Assembly: GCF_965638725.1 (NCBI RefSeq)
Contig: NC_134970.1
Location: forward strand, 5,151,001 to 5,215,000
Source of the DNA: Aptenodytes patagonicus
Taxonomy: Eukaryota; Chordata; Aves; Sphenisciformes; Spheniscidae
DNA: 64,000 nucleotides
Reading direction: 5' to 3'
Position 1 is the stretch's first letter. Every line of letters begins with the position of its first letter. Below, one piece after another: positions 1-25,185 of this stretch. Position numbers and translations under genes: made by a program. The notes under the pieces are model-generated. The model was not told the DNA's origin, did not search any database, and saw only the letters and a program-made list of their open reading frames with translations.

Positions 1-11637
<11,637 letters not shown>

Positions 11638-12830
11638 GGTGCTGGCTGCTCTGGGCTCCGACCCCGAGCCCCCACGGACACGCGACAACCTGCCGGGACA
11701 CAGGGGACACCCGTTAGACCCGGAGACCCTTGCTGGGGTTATGGGGCTGCAGTGACAGCATGGTCCCAGGTCTGTCCCTGGTGCTGGCCCTGTCCCCGCT
11801 CGCATCCTGGGGCTGGGAGCAGCATCCCAGTGTGCGGCATCAGAGATACAAACAGGCTTTCCTCGGGGGCAGAGCTATGATTTCCATGAGTACCCCCCAA
11901 ATCCAAGCCACATGCGACCACCCAGGGTCCACCCAACTAAAGTCTGGGAAGGAAACAGCCCAGATGCTGCATTATCCGTACGAGGAGCTCGGACACGCGG
12001 TGCCCGCGGGTGACACCTCAGGACGGGGTGGCAGCAGCCCTGCAGCCTGTGAGCCCCGACCCCCCACCAGTACCCGCTGCCACCCAGCCGCCTCCTCGGG
12101 CGAGCTGGCCCCGAAACCACCCCCAGCCCCAAAAATCCCTGCTCCACCACGCCTGGCAAAGGCAGAGCCTGGATTTGAAGGGAGACGCTGGGCGGCTCCA
12201 AGCCAGACCCCACTAATGGGAACCAGGTGGCCAGAGCCCTCCGGCAGCCCTACCCCTGGCAGCGGGAGAGGCCCCCTGCCCCGAGGATGCTCGGCCGGGG
12301 CCCCGGGCACTCCCCGGCCGGCGGGCGATGCCGGGGAGCCTTCAACCCTCCTCCTCCTCCTCTTCCTCCTCCTCCTCCTCCTCCCTTTGCCCGGCTCCCG
12401 GCGCAGTGTTTTGCAATAACATGTTTGGTGGCAGCTGCCGGCGGTGGGAGCGGAGAGGTGTCTCCTGCGCCGCCGCGCTTCCCGGACGGGCTGGGAGTGT
12501 ACAAAGGTCTCCAGCGCAGACATCTCCTTTTAAAGGAACTGCAGCAGCCCGCTGGCTCAAGCGCGCTGCGAGGCCTTTTTTTTTTTTTCTTTCTTTTTTT
12601 TTTTTTCCTTTTATAAAAAAAGAAACTTCCCCCCCCCCCCCATCTCTCTCTCCCTCGCCGTGATGTGATGTCAGCCCCTCTGGTCTCCGCCGCCCGCCCC
12701 TGCCCGCCGTCCCCCCCCGCCTGCCGCTCCCCCTCTTGCCGAGCACTGTGGCCAAATAAGGAGAACTGGATTGTAGGATCGAGCCAGCCGGCCAAGGGAG
12801 GGATGGCGGCAGCGGTGCTGGACGGGCCCG

Positions 12831-12925
12831 CGGCACCCCGAGTCCCGCGGCACCCCGAGTCCCATGGCACGCCGAGTCCCGTGGCATCCCGAGTCCCACG
12901 ACACTCTAAGCCCCACGACACCCCG
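12831..12925. repeat. 16-bp tandem repeat, about 6 units
   Basis: Units of the form CGGCACCCCGAGTCCC, diverging to the right, in TEAD3 intron 1. Confidence 0.85.
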
Positions 12926-13189
12926 ATTGTGCCCGCTGCCGGGGTGCTCCGTGGGGCAGCCCCCAGGAGGGATGCATTGTCCAAACCGAACAGGGTGTCA
13001 GGGATGGGAGGGCGGGGGGACACTGGGACGAGGCGCTGGGTAGGGACGGTGAGGATGGCACGTGGGGACGGCCCCAGTGGGACCCCCCCCGCTCCCCCCC
13101 CTGCACCCAGCGAGTGCAGCAGGGCTCCGTCCCAGTGTGGCGCCTACAATGGGGTGTGAGGCTGCCTCGGCCGGGTGCTGAGCCCCAGC

Positions 13190-13490
13190 TGCACCATGGC
13201 AGCCCAAGACCCCCAGCAGACCAGGACCCCCCAGACATGGGGGAACCAGAGATCCTCCAGCTGCACCACAGCAGCCCGAGACCCCACAGCCCCCAGACCC
13301 CACAGTCCTGTAGTGACCCCAGAGCCCACAGTGGCTTGGGACCCCACGGCAGCCCCATGGCAGCCCAAGACCCCCCAGCTGCACCGTGGCAGCTCAGGAG
13401 CCCCCAGCCTCGAGGTCCCGCAGTGGCCTGGGACCCCACAGCCCTGCGCCAGCCTGGGACCCAGCAGCATCCCGGGACGCCACGGCACCA
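13190..13490. repeat. Imperfect minisatellite of CAGCCCAAGACCCC-type units
   Basis: Irregular 25-60 bp units built from GGCAGCCCAAGACCCCCAGC and GACCCCACAGCCC words. It produces open frames with no coding support on both strands. Confidence 0.7.
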
Positions 13491-13601
13491 CGGGGCTGCC
13501 ATCAGCTCACCCCGAGAGGGGAAAGCCCCAAGAGCTGGTGCCAGGGGGTGGCTTTGCCAGGACCCACCAGACCCCCTGCCCTCCCCAACTGACAGGTGCT
13601 T

Positions 13602-13692
13602 TTGGGGCCAAGGGCGAAGCTATAGGGCCAAAGGCAAAGCTATAGGGCCAAGGATGAAGCTATAGGGCTGAGAGCAAATCTATAGGGCTGGC
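13602..13692. repeat. About 20-bp tandem repeat, 4 units
   Basis: Units of the form GGGCCAAAGGCAAAGCTATA, in TEAD3 intron 1. Confidence 0.9.
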
Positions 13693-16600
13693 TGCACCAC
13701 TGCAGGCAGGATCCTGGAACAAGCAGCATGACCAGTGCCCTGGGTCACTGTCCCCGTGCCGGGCACTGCACGCACAGGCAGGGCTGCCCGCACACCCTGC
13801 CTGCGGCACACATCCCCCTCCTCCCCAGGAGCTTCCCAGCCCCCCCCCCAACACCCCCAGCCCCCTCCCACCCCACTGTCCCCCCCGGCAGGGAAATCCC
13901 AGCCCAGCCTTTTCGGGGAAGCAGGGAAAGGAGGGAGGGTGATGCCAGGGCCCCGGCCAAGGTGCGAGGAAGCAGCTCCTCCTCCTCCTCCTCCTCCTCC
14001 ACCGAACCTGCTTTTGGCCAGGCCGAGACATTGGATTTCCTGGAGGGAGGGTGCAAGGCACCGCGCTGACGCAAGGCACGGCCGAGCGCCGCGCTCCACC
14101 CAGCCCTTACAAAACACCAACAACAGGAGCAATTAGGAAACCGGCACGGCTGGACGGCCTGCGGAGGGACCGCCGGCCAGACCTGCTCCGGGCAGGGAGG
14201 GGACCGGACCTGCCGGAAAACATGTCACCGGCTCCTGCCTCCCGGCTGCTCCCCAGGGACCAGGGGGAGAAGCCACCTCCCACAGTGCAGGCATCTCTGC
14301 GGGGCTTGGGGACCCCAGGACCACCATTCTGTGGTGGGGTTGCTCACCCCCCGTGGGGATGCTCGCACCCCCATGAGCACCGATGCTCGCTGGCACCCAT
14401 GCTGGGAGGGAGCCCCCGCACCCAGCTCGCTCGCCCCTCTGCGCCCTGCCTTTGCGGGGTGCCACGCACCAGCCCAAGGCTTTAGAGGGTGCTGGAGGGG
14501 GGTTGCACCCATGCAAAGTCCCCAGCGGGTACGGGACGGGTGCCTGCAGCGGGCAGGGGAGGATGCCGCCGGGGCCGCCCTTATCTCCCTGCGAGGCCAA
14601 GGCTGCGCCAGTAGACGGGGACGGCGTTCCCACGGGCTCACAGAGCTCGGCCCTGGCACCATGTGCGGGGGGCGCGAGGGGGACCCAGGGCTTGTGCAGG
14701 GCAGCAGGGCTGCGAGCAGCTGCCCAGTTGGCGAGAGCTGCTTGGGGCTGGAGAGCCTGGAAAAGCAACGAGAAGCTTCTTTAAACCCTGCAAAAGCAAA
14801 GAGGAGGGTTGCAAGGAGAGAGGGGTGCTCGGGAGACGGGTGTTTTCTGGTGGATGGGGGGAAGGAAATTTTTTGGAGGCAGCGGCTGTGGTTAGAGCAG
14901 CGCAGCGGGCACCCGCTGGGGCCGGGTGCGGGTGCCGAGGTCAGAGGCAGGGTGCTGCCAGGACCAGCACAACCAGCTGCGATAGGGATCGGGCTGGGGG
15001 CATGCGGGGCGGCGCGGGGGAGAGGCCTCGGGGCTGGGAGCACAGGGACGTCACTGCTCAAAGCCAAGGGCTGCGAGGCCATGATGTGGGCAGAGGTGCC
15101 CATCACCCCCGCGAAGCCCCCAGGCGCGGAGCAGCACCCTGTCCCCATCCCTCTCCCATGCCACCGAGCTGGGGGAAATGGTGTGTTCCTATTTCCCGGC
15201 ATGTTCAGCCCCAAAAGCGTTGCCCCATCTCACACACCATGAGGCATGGCCCTGGCAGCCCCTGCGCCGCCCCAAACCCCTGTGTCCTGGCTGTACCGGG
15301 GCGCACAGCCAAGAACCCGGGTCTGCCCAAAGCAGCAGGGCAATGCCCCACCGCCCGCCCGGCCGAGCACTCCACCACGCCACTCCTTGGTCAGCGCCAT
15401 GGCACGGGGACCGATGCCTCTCCCCATGCTCCTCGCTCACCCCAGCCACCCCTGCCCTCCCAGCTGGTCTCATGGCCAGCGGCGGTGTCACCCCTCCCTG
15501 GGCGCAGCCCCTGGGCTGCCGCTCTCTCGCCCTGTGCAAACTGGGCGGGGGTGGCTGTTGCCACAACATCCCCTCGAACCGCCGGGGATGCAGGGCACGG
15601 CCACGGGCATCCGCTGCACGAGGTGGCCTGCAGCACAGCGTGTGCCCAGCTGACACCATCCAGGGGGACAAGGTGTGGGGCAGAGTGGCCCCAAGGTCCC
15701 CTCCTTATCCGCGGCTCCCTCAACCCACGGCGGGGCAGCACCAGGACCCCACAGGACAATCCCCCGTGGTGCTGGGGACACTGTGGGGGCCAGCAGACCC
15801 TGCAAACGGGGGGAGGGCAGTCCAGCTGCATCCCGGCTCCATCCCGCCTTCCCATGCGGGGGGCCCGGGGCGATCCAGCCCTCCTCCCTCCCCCCCTGCA
15901 CCCGGACCCCACGGCGAAAGGATAAAAGTTCACCAACAAGCCTGGGCAGGCGCGACACAGTGCGGTGCTCAGCCTCGCACCGGCACAGGCAAAGCGCCGC
16001 CGCTCGCGCCAGCCCCGGTGGGGGGACGCGCGAGGCCACCGTCACCCCCTCCCCCTCACTGCAACTGATGGCACCCACACCCCAGGGGTGAGGGGGGAAG
16101 GGAGCCCCCATCCTGCCCCCGGTGCTGAGCATGCAGCCCCTGCCGGGACCGGCTCGGGAGAGGGGGGGCCGGGAAGCCACCCTGGCCCCGTTGCGGCAAG
16201 GTCCCCGGGGATGGCTTTCCTGTGGGGACACCGAGAGGGGCTGCTCCGTCACACGGCTGACTCTGCAAGACACCAGATGAGCAAACCCCAAAGCCAAGGC
16301 TCCCGGGTGCCCCAGCTCGGCTCTGTGCCCCCCCAGCACGTCAGGCCTCAGCGAGAGCAGGGCAGCAATTTGTAGGCAGGCAGAGGCCTTCGTTAACATG
16401 CTCCTTGTTTCGGACAGGGGAGCGCTGGCCGGGGGCAGTGTCTCTGCTTCTGCCTCTGCCCACCCCGTAACACGGCTGGGAACGGGGCAGGGAGAAAGGC
16501 TGCCCGCGCCGTGGACAAGGCCACCGGCTCCGGAGAGCCCTTCGAAGCAAACCCGAAAGCCTTGGGGCTCCTGGGGGACCCCAGCGAGGCCACGCCAGGG

Positions 16601-19600
16601 AAGATGCTGCCCCATCCGCCGATGACCCCCAGCACTGTGCACGGAGCCCTGACGCTCTCGGCTCGGCCGGGCACGACCCTACAGCACTTCCCTTGCAATA
16701 GCCAAGCGCCTTTCACAGGAGCCCTGTATCCCCGGCAGCTCGCCCGGGGACCCTTCAGGAACGCCCTGCCCCACGTCCTGCCCCACACCCTGCCCCAATC
16801 CCGCAAGGGACACCGTCCCGGTTGGCACGCGGCCATCCCGGGGACAACCAGCACCCATCGAGGCGGGCAGCAGCAGCCGAGTGAGACCCAGCTCAGCGGG
16901 GAGGGAGGTGGAAGGAGGTTTGTTTACATCGCGCTCCTCTTCCAAACAGCTCTCGGGCTGTGGTGAGGGATTCCCCGGCTCAGGAAGGGAAGGGCAGCCA
17001 CCCTGCTCCCTCCCACCCAGGTTTGCACCTCCCCGGCAGGGAGGACCAGCCACCTTCTCCCCGAAGGGACCCCTGGCGCGGGCTGGGGACCCGGGAGGTG
17101 GCAGAGCCCCCCGTGCACCAGGCCGGCCCCCCGTGAGACAGCCCGACTAATTTCCTCCCCTCTATCGCTTCCTGTCCCTTCCGGCTTGGCGGGCGGCTCA
17201 GGAAGCAATCGGAGCGGGGAAACCGCAGGAGGCCACGTGGCAGCATCCCACCGGGGTCCGTGGCGCTGCCAGGGCCGCCCCGGGCACGTGCCCCCTGCTC
17301 CGGCCAGACCCTGGCAGCCAAAGGGTCCCCAGCTCCCAGCGAAGCCCCGAGCCCCCGCCCGGCAGGGATGCGGCTGATCCTCACTCAGCGGCGCGAGGCT
17401 GAGGGATGCTCAGACCCCTCGACCCAAAGGGCTGTGGGCAAACAAGGGGGAAACTTGAGCGATTTGCCCCGAAAAAATTTGGGCAGGGAGGAGGGAGGGG
17501 ATCAGGCAAACCCTAGGGCACAGCCCAAAATGCTCCCTCCTAACGGCAGAACCGCGGGCGTGCAAACCAACCCCTCCATCTCCTCCTCTTCCTCCAGCCC
17601 CGGTAGGGCGGCAGAGCTGGGTTTCGGCTGCTGCAGGACCCGAGCCGGTTTTGCCTCAAGCCTCCAGGCTCAAGACCTGAGGGCAGGGGACAGACGGACA
17701 CCGTAACCCAGCTTCCCTCCCTGGCCCAATTACGGCCGCCCTGCCCAGCCAGGATGGGGCGTTTCACCCAGCAGCGCATAAATAGAAAGCTTTTGCAGCA
17801 TTAATTGCTCTCTGCGTTATGAAATGAGCTGGATGGAAACAACAGGGTTGGAGTTGCCTGCTGGGGACGGGCCACTACCACGGCCGTCGCGTGACACCCC
17901 CAGCGATGGTGGCCCAGCCAGTGCCGGGCATGGCACCCGCTGGGGACCGTTGAATTCGCTTTGCTCCCGCGCCAAAATAACGCCCGTCCCAGGATGTCTC
18001 CCACTGAACATCCCCTGTAGATGAGCTCGGGGTGGCCACCGTGTCCTGAATCCCCTGGGAGTCCCAGCACTGCTTGTCCCGAGGGGAAGCCAAAGGTGCC
18101 TGGGGCCAGGGAAGCCCCGGGGGAGCCCAGGGCCAGGCAGCCCCGTGCCTGCAGTGGGATGGTGTCCCACCGCCTGGGTGGGCCAGGCGTCCCGGCTACC
18201 CTGCCAGCCCTCGGACCCACTCCTGGGAGGAGAAGTGCTTCCACGGAGGAGTTTTGGGTGCTGCTGACCCCATTTTATGCCATTGCAGCAGGGCCAGGGA
18301 AAAACGTCTTCCAGGGGACGCCGGCTGCCAGGCGAGGAGGAGGAGGAGGAAGGCTGCAATGCATTTCACACCCGCCCCCGGCTGCCTCCACCCCCGCGAA
18401 ACCCAACCCTGCCCGGGGAGCAGCTGCGCCCGCTGCCTGCGCCGCGGCACCCGCCGGAACCCAGGGCCAGCACCACCGCGCTCCCCGGCTGAGCGACCAG
18501 GAGGAGAAACCCAGTGGGGTGGAGGGATGCAAGAGCTGATCCCCCCTCCAGGCGCCCGAGACACAAGGTGGCGGGGGGCTGTCAGGCGTTACCGTCCCGG
18601 CTGAGACATGGAGACATCCCTGGCTGCCAGAGGCCGGGGCAAAACGTGACACGGCAATGTCACTTGGCCACTGTCACCCCTGCGAGGAGGCACGCTTCCC
18701 TGCCCTCCTGTGATGAGTTCACAAAGCTCGGGGCAGCCGCCAAGCTGACGTCCTGCATTAAATGCAGGACCTGCATGAGCAGGTACGCACTGCCCCGCAC
18801 AAACCGCATCAGCGATCCATTCCCAGAAAGGGATGTTTCGGTTTAGCACCATTTTACTGCGTGCCATCATCCCAGACCGGCCTGGTGAGCAAACCCTTGC
18901 ACATGCCAAGAGCGCACCGGGTGCCCGTGGCAGACCATCGCCTTCTCCCAGCACCTCTCGTTGCTGCCCGAGCCGAGAGCTGGAAACGGGCACAGCGACT
19001 CCCGCTCCTGCAGATTGAAAAATTGCTCTGGAATCCTCGGGGAGGAAAGTTGCTAAAAATACATGAAGGCGGTATTCTTGGTAAAAGAAGGAGCTCGAGC
19101 AAGAAGCGCGGCCCAAGAGCGCCAGAGAGGCTGGCATGGCGCGCCAGCCCCCCGCCTGGCACGCTGATGCCCAAACATCGCAGCCAGACCCCGACCCTCC
19201 GCTCTGCAATGCCGCCCGGGCAAGGCTGTAAGCAGGGCACATCGGCCACCCCACGCGAGAGCTGGAGCCCAAATGCATGCCACAGACGAGCACAGGCGCC
19301 GGCGAGCGTCAAGCGAGCACCAAGCGAGCACCAAGCGAGCACCCTGTCCAACTCGTCCGCCAAGCATGCGGGCAAGAAGCTGGGCAGGGAAAAAGTGGGG
19401 TCTTGCACCAGACCTTTGCTTCTGGACTATGAAGCGCCCAGATCTTCCTGCTAATAAAAACCCAACGCTCATTTGGGTCGGGGGCTCGCGTGCCTGCGTG
19501 TGGGTGTGCTTTTTTCTAAACCCAAATTGCCTAAGCTGGGGGGGGGGGGGGAAGCAGGAGCTGGCTGCCTCTGGGGGAAGGGCGGGCGGCGAGGAGCTGG

Positions 19601-22600
19601 CATGGGAACGGCAGCCCATCCTCCATGCACGCCGCGCCGCTCCGCGTCTGTAAACTTTGAACATCTTCCGGAGAGAAGTTAGTGGCTATTGTGAACAGCT
19701 GGATCTAATTTTACGAGGAGTGAGGAGGAGACAGTCGTGGGGAAATAATAAGGCTTGGCGCTCCCAGGCGAGGATCCCTGAGCCCGGCCAGCCCTCCTGC
19801 CTCCACTGCACCCCGCCGGGGGGGGGGGGGAGCGCCAGCACGACAGCCATGGGGAAACTGAGGCACGGAGCAGCACGGGGCTCAACTGCGTCCTGGGTAA
19901 TGCAAACCGGGAGTCCAGGCGTCCAGGGCATCGTCCCTGTGTGTGTCCCCGGACCCGTCGCCCCTCCAGCAGCCAGGGCATCAGCGGTGGCACAGCTCTT
20001 CCCTACGGTGGAATGCCTGGCTGCCGATGCATGGCCACCTCCTTGACCCACGGCAGCATCTTCAGACCCAGGGACCCCTGGCACTCGCTCTTGATGCTCG
20101 TGGGCACCACGGTGTGACACGTCTCTCTGGCCGCCACTTCCCGCGAGGCTCTGCCCACCTCCTAAAATTAGCTCCAGCTCTGCCGTCCCATCCCCGGCCA
20201 CCCCCCGCAGCCGGGGGAATTCTCCCAGCCCACGCTCCAGGTCCATATCGATTCCCCCAGTGGCAAGGGGGAAGGGGACAAACCAGCCTCCTCCACCGCT
20301 CGCATCTCGCTCACCAGACGCGAGCCACCTGCGAGCAAGCATTTCCCGGCATTATTTATTACAGGGTGAAGTGCAGCCCTGAAGTGCGCTGGAGTCACCT
20401 TCTGTGCCTCTGGCTCGTAAGAGGATAGCCGAGGATGAGCTCCGGGTCGGTTTTAGCCAGCTGAGACCTGGTGCATCTCGTGACACATCCAGTGCCCAGC
20501 TGGAAGGCAGCGGCGGTGGCGTGCGTGGTGGGCGCGCTGGTTTCGGTGCCACTGCTGTCTCATGGCATGTAATGGGGGACACTGGGGACATCGGAGCGTT
20601 GCATCCATTTGGGACCAGGTGAGGGGACACGCTCCGGCGGGATTTGCACCGCTGGGATGGGACATGCTTCGTGCAATCGGACACTCGTGTTTCTCCGGAC
20701 CCTTCGCCTGCAGGACCCCATCGGCTGTGCCAATGCAGAGCCCTACGTGAGCGCCGTCCCTGCAGGGTCACCAGCTGCCACCCCCAGGGATAAGACCGTG
20801 GGGTTCATGGCCTGTCACCTCTGAAGGGCTCAGCCACGTGTGCTCACCACGAAACCCCGCAACGAGCTGCATGGGGAGCCCGAAATGGTGCCCGGCACCG
20901 TGTGACCCCCCTGCTCCCCACCGCCACGGGCAGGCAAGTGGCTGTCCGGCACCACGAGGAGGTTTCGCCAGGGCGCCTCGCTCCCATTTCACAGGCGGGG
21001 AAAACCGAAGCACCGGCAGTTGTAGCGGCGTGTCCAGACCCGCAGCAGGATCCGGCCGCGCGTTATCGCAGGGGGGGGTGGGGGGGGCCGCTTCTGCCGC
21101 GTGCCCGCTGCAGGCTGGAGCGGGGCACGGCCCCGCCGGCTCACCCCATCATTACCTTCCCTCCCTCCCTCCAAAAAAACATTTCATAAGCCACCACGTG
21201 ACGGTGGCAATAGCGAACACCCACGCACTTCAGGTGCCTGCCCCGACCGCAACACGCAGGTGCCTAGGCTCGGCCACCGCGGCCCCTGGCACACTCCCGA
21301 CCCGGGCACCGACCCCAAATAACACCTCGGACGTATGTCTGAGAAGCTCAGAGCATGGCCTGGCCGCCTGGCAAATCACCCGGGGATGGGAGCTCCCAAA
21401 ATCAAAGGTATTTGGTTATATCCCATCCACCAGCAGCGCCCAAGGTGGTGCAAACACCATGGCAGCCCCGCCAGCCCCTTGCAATTGTCGTCAAGGGTTT
21501 AACACAGAGAAGCTCCTAGAGATGGGACATTTTTTGGACAGCATCCGTCCCGTCCACTGACGGACAGAGGCTCCCACAAAGAGCCCCGGGATGGCTCTTG
21601 CCACACAAATCCCGGCAGCACCCTTGGTTAGGGCTTTGCAGCCTGTTCTCCTCTCTTCCCCTCCATCCTCCATTCCCACGGACAGGGGAAGAGGGACTAA
21701 GGCAGGAAAACACATTTTTTCCCCTGCAAACAGCCCAAAATTGCCCATTTCCCCCCTTCCCAACTGTTGCGTGCCCACACCTCTCCCGCCGCCGAGCTCA
21801 CCTGCCACCAGCCTCGTGCTCGCTGCGTGTTTGACAGGAGCTGCGCGGTTACTCGCTTTTTAATACATTAATTATAGCTGATTACCACTGCCACCCCCAC
21901 CTCCCCAGAGCCGCAACCTGCTCACACACCGCCAGGAAAAGGCTCCTTCCTTCGGCACAGTGCCGGGGTCACAGGGACTCTCCTCCCGACCCGCTCGGTG
22001 GTGGCAAGATGGGAATTAAATGGTGATTAAAAGGAGATGCTGTTTCTGGTATCGTGCTAAACAGCGACCGTATGTCACGGGAAATGGATGCAAGTCCCTT
22101 TCATTGATGGACGTGGAGGCTGGAGGGGGTTTTGCCTTGCAAGAGGGGGATGTTAGAGGTGGGATGGCTGCTGGAGGGTTCATCTCTGCGCCCCTTTGCC
22201 CCCCAAAATGCCCCAGTCGAAGCATCCCCCTGCTCCAAGCTGAGCCCCGACGCCGCAGTCACCCCCGGTCAGGACAAGGGACCTCAAAATACCCAGGTGC
22301 CACTTACACAAGGCGGCTGGAGCCCGCCGCAGAGCCCGCTGCTTTCGAAGGGTTATTTTTGTTAGAAAAGCCAGTGCGGTGCCAGCCGCCATGGGGAGGG
22401 AGCTGGGCGACCGAGGTCCCCTGGGGACAGGAACATCCCCCCGTGTCACCCGGCTGGGAGGGGGTGGCTGCTCACCCCACACCCATCCGCAGCCCCTTCC
22501 CATGGGAATGCCAGCCCTGCAAACCCAAACAGGGCCAAATCCAGCATCTTCTCCCAACGGGACACTCGTGTGCCCATCGTCTCCGGTGGGGAAGTGCCGG

Positions 22601-24178
22601 GAACACCGCTCAGGCAGTGCTGCGGCGACCGTCACCTGCCCCACCAGCGGGTCCCAGCCCCACCACCCCCCTCCCATTTCTCCCCTGGCTTCACCATTGG
22701 GTGACCTTGGCGAGCCCTCACCCCCCGTCTGCTTTGGGGACCCTCTTCCTCCCATCCCCCAGGGAAATGACTCACCCTGACGACCCACCCCGAAAGCCGG
22801 GTGCGGGGAAGGGCTTTGGGGCCGTGGAGGCCCCCAGGGCTGGCGGGTGCACAGAGGGGTCACCAGCATGGCAGACCCCCAATTCTCCACCCGTCATCGC
22901 GAGCACCCCAAAACCGGAGGGTGGGGTGGTGGCAGCCCCGCTGGCAGGGCCCCCCAGGGTGGCCAGGCAGTGCCAAATCCCTGACTCACGGCGCGCACGT
23001 ACCCGCGCGGGGTAAAGCGATAGGAGGGGAGAGAGGACGCCGGAGCCCAAAATACCCCGGCGCGCCTGACACCGGAGATTATCGCTTCGCCGGTGGGACG
23101 GTCGCCTGGCCCGGCTCACCCTGGCTCCCTGTAAAGCACCAAAACCCCCCAAAACCTCTGCCCTCGCCTTTTCCCCTGCCACCCCGTGCCAACGACCCAA
23201 CAGTGATGGGGGGCTGCAGGGTGCCTGCCGCTCCAGCAGGGCCTCTGGTACCATTTCCAGCTGGTTTCTCCCCAAAATATGTTTTTTTTTCTCAGCCAGT
23301 ACAGGCCAAACACGTTGCATAGGGCCTGAGCGGTTTCGGGGGGTGGAGGCGGGCGGCACTGCGAGGGCTTGGCCTTATTTTCCTTCCAAGGGGGTTAGGG
23401 GGAAAAAAAACAACAACCCCAAACCCAAGGAGGGTGTAAAAATAAAATAATAATAATAATAAAGATGACACACTGCTGAAAATTATACATCTAATTGCTG
23501 CCTCGTTAGCAATGCGCCCCTATGACGAGGCACAAAGTGTTTAGCATACAGTCAGCGTATGGTCATCCCCTACATGCGTGTGACACACATGTAACGTGAC
23601 ATGCGTGTGGCCCCCACACCCCACCCGGGACACACACTCACACACCCCCACACCCCGCGCCGTTTCCCGGGGGGCTTCGGCCGGGGCCGGGCGGCAGACG
23701 GGACGGTTTATCGCTTTATATAACGCCTGGCGCCCGCGCCCTACACGCTCCCGACGTATGGGCTATACCGTACACAAGGCCTCTTTGTAACCCTATAGCC
23801 CGCGCCCGCCGCGCACCCCGGGGATGCGCCGCAGCGGGGGGGGGGACGGGACCCAGAGGAGGGGCCGGGGGGGGGCGGGGGGGCGGGGGGCAGCGCAGCC
23901 CCGACGGGGTGGGAGCCTGGGGACCCGACGGGGGTGGGTTGGGGCCATCCCGGGGACACCCCGGCTGTGTCGTGTGTCGTCGTCCCCCCCCCCATATACA
24001 CACACACCCCCCATCAGGGGCCGTCGGAAGGGGGGGTGGGAGAGGCGGGGGAGCCCCGGGCGGGAGGTACCGGGCTGACGGGGGGTGCGACCCCACCGCC
24101 CCCCCCTATCCGCCGGGGACGGAGCTGCCGAGGGCTCGGTGCAGCCGGAGGGCTGCGGGCCGGGAGGAAGGAGGCGCC

Positions 24179-24210
24179 GGAGGAGGAGGAGGAGGAGGAG
24201 GAGGAGGAAG
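24179..24210. repeat. (AGG)n trinucleotide run
   Basis: About ten GGA units immediately downstream of the TEAD3 exon 1 donor, inside the CpG island. Confidence 0.9.
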
Positions 24211-24244
24211 CGGGGTTGGGAGTCTCTTCCCGGCGAGCACTTAC

Positions 24245-24440
24245 CTGCTCCGTGCTCCGGAGGGGCTGGGCCGGCCGCGGGTGCCGGGACCGGGACCGGG
24301 ACCGGGACCGGGACCGGACCGGGGCCGGGGCCGGGCCGGGGAGGGCGGCAGGAATGCGGGGAGCGCGGCGGGCTCCCGGGTCCGCGCACGGAGCCAGGCG
24401 CAGGGACGGGAAAGTTTATGCAAGGGAGGAGCAGAAAGTT
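24245..24440 (-). other. TEAD3: Probable non-coding first exon of TEAD3 (5' boundary unknown)
   Basis: A strong minus-strand donor, GGAGCAG|GTAAGTGC, sits at 24245/24244 inside the CpG island. It is correctly placed to splice to the 5' UTR acceptor at 11689, which would make intron 1 about 12.6 kb. Only the 3' boundary is supported; the 5' end given is approximate. A GGGACC hexamer run lies inside the presumed exon. Confidence 0.55.
24281..24335. repeat. (GGGACC)n hexamer run in the presumed TEAD3 exon 1
   Basis: Five GGGACC units passing into GGGGCC units. If exon 1 is as proposed, this would be transcribed into the TEAD3 5' UTR as GGUCCC/GGCCCC. Confidence 0.85.
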
Positions 24441-24849
24441 GGGAGTCAATCAGGAGGCGGCGGGGCCGGGCCGACCCTTCTCCCTCCTCCCGCTGCCCTC
24501 CTCCCTCCTCCCGGCCCTCCCTCCCTCCCTCCCTCCTTCCACCCTCCTTCCACCCGGCCGACCCTCCCTCCCTGCCCGCGCCCCCGGGGCGGCGGCGGCA
24601 GCGCTCCCCGACGGGCAGCGGGACGCGGGGACGCGGGGCTTCCCCTCCGCCGGGAGGTTTTTTTTGTGGAAAGGGCAGCCCTGGAGCCCGGCTCGGCCCG
24701 GCCCGGGCTCTGGGAGCGGCCTCTAGGAGCCTTCCTCACCCTCCTCCTCTTCCTCCTCCGGTCCGCAGCCCCGGGATGGAGCCCCGGGCCGGGGCATGAG
24801 GGTGCTGCTGTCCCGTCCTGTCACCAGCCAGCCAGGGTCCCCGGTGCGC

Positions 24850-25185
24850 ACCTTCATCCCCCTTCTGAACATCCTCGCTCCCCTGTGCTCACCTTCATCC
24901 CCCCCGTGTTCACCTTCATCCCCCTCCACGTACCTTCATCCCCCTCTGCACACCTTCATCCCCTTCCACACACCTTCATTGTCCTCCGCGCACCCTCATG
25001 CCCTGTCGCCCACCTTCAACCCCCTCCTCACACCCTCATCCTCCCCAAACACCTTCATCCCCCTCCTCATCCTCACACCCTCATCCCCCTCCAAACACCT
25101 TCATCCCCCTCCTCATCCCCATACTCACACCCTCATCCCCCTCCAAACACCTTCATCCCCCTCCTCATCCACCCACACACAGCCT
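24850..25185. repeat. CACCTTCATCCCCCTCC minisatellite upstream of TEAD3
   Basis: At least 14 imperfect units of about 21-25 bp based on CACCTTCATCCCCCTCC. The last part has an approximately 60-bp higher-order unit. The strand is C-rich pyrimidine. Confidence 0.9.

Larger units (their letters stand above)
11690..24244 (-). other. TEAD3 intron 1 (12.6 kb)
   Basis: Mostly GC-rich unique sequence with several tandem repeats. At 12607-12615 (minus TATAAAAGG) and 12752-12761 (CCAAATAAGG, perfect CArG box) there is a promoter-like pair. A short AAT repeat lies near 23447. No exon was recognised between 11690 and the CpG island. Confidence 0.6.
23640..24780. promoter_or_regulatory. CpG island, probable TEAD3 promoter
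   Basis: By eye this is the densest CpG and GC stretch of the window, with many GGCGGG/CCCGCC-type boxes and no coding potential. It surrounds the TEAD3 exon 1 donor and lies about 5.2 kb downstream of the TULP1 stop. No convincing TATA box was seen. Confidence 0.6.

Noticed and set aside
14663-15925. 420-codon plus-strand open frame in TEAD3 intron 1
   Set aside because: GC-rich composition, no recognisable domain and overlapping open frames on both strands; no splice or start context.
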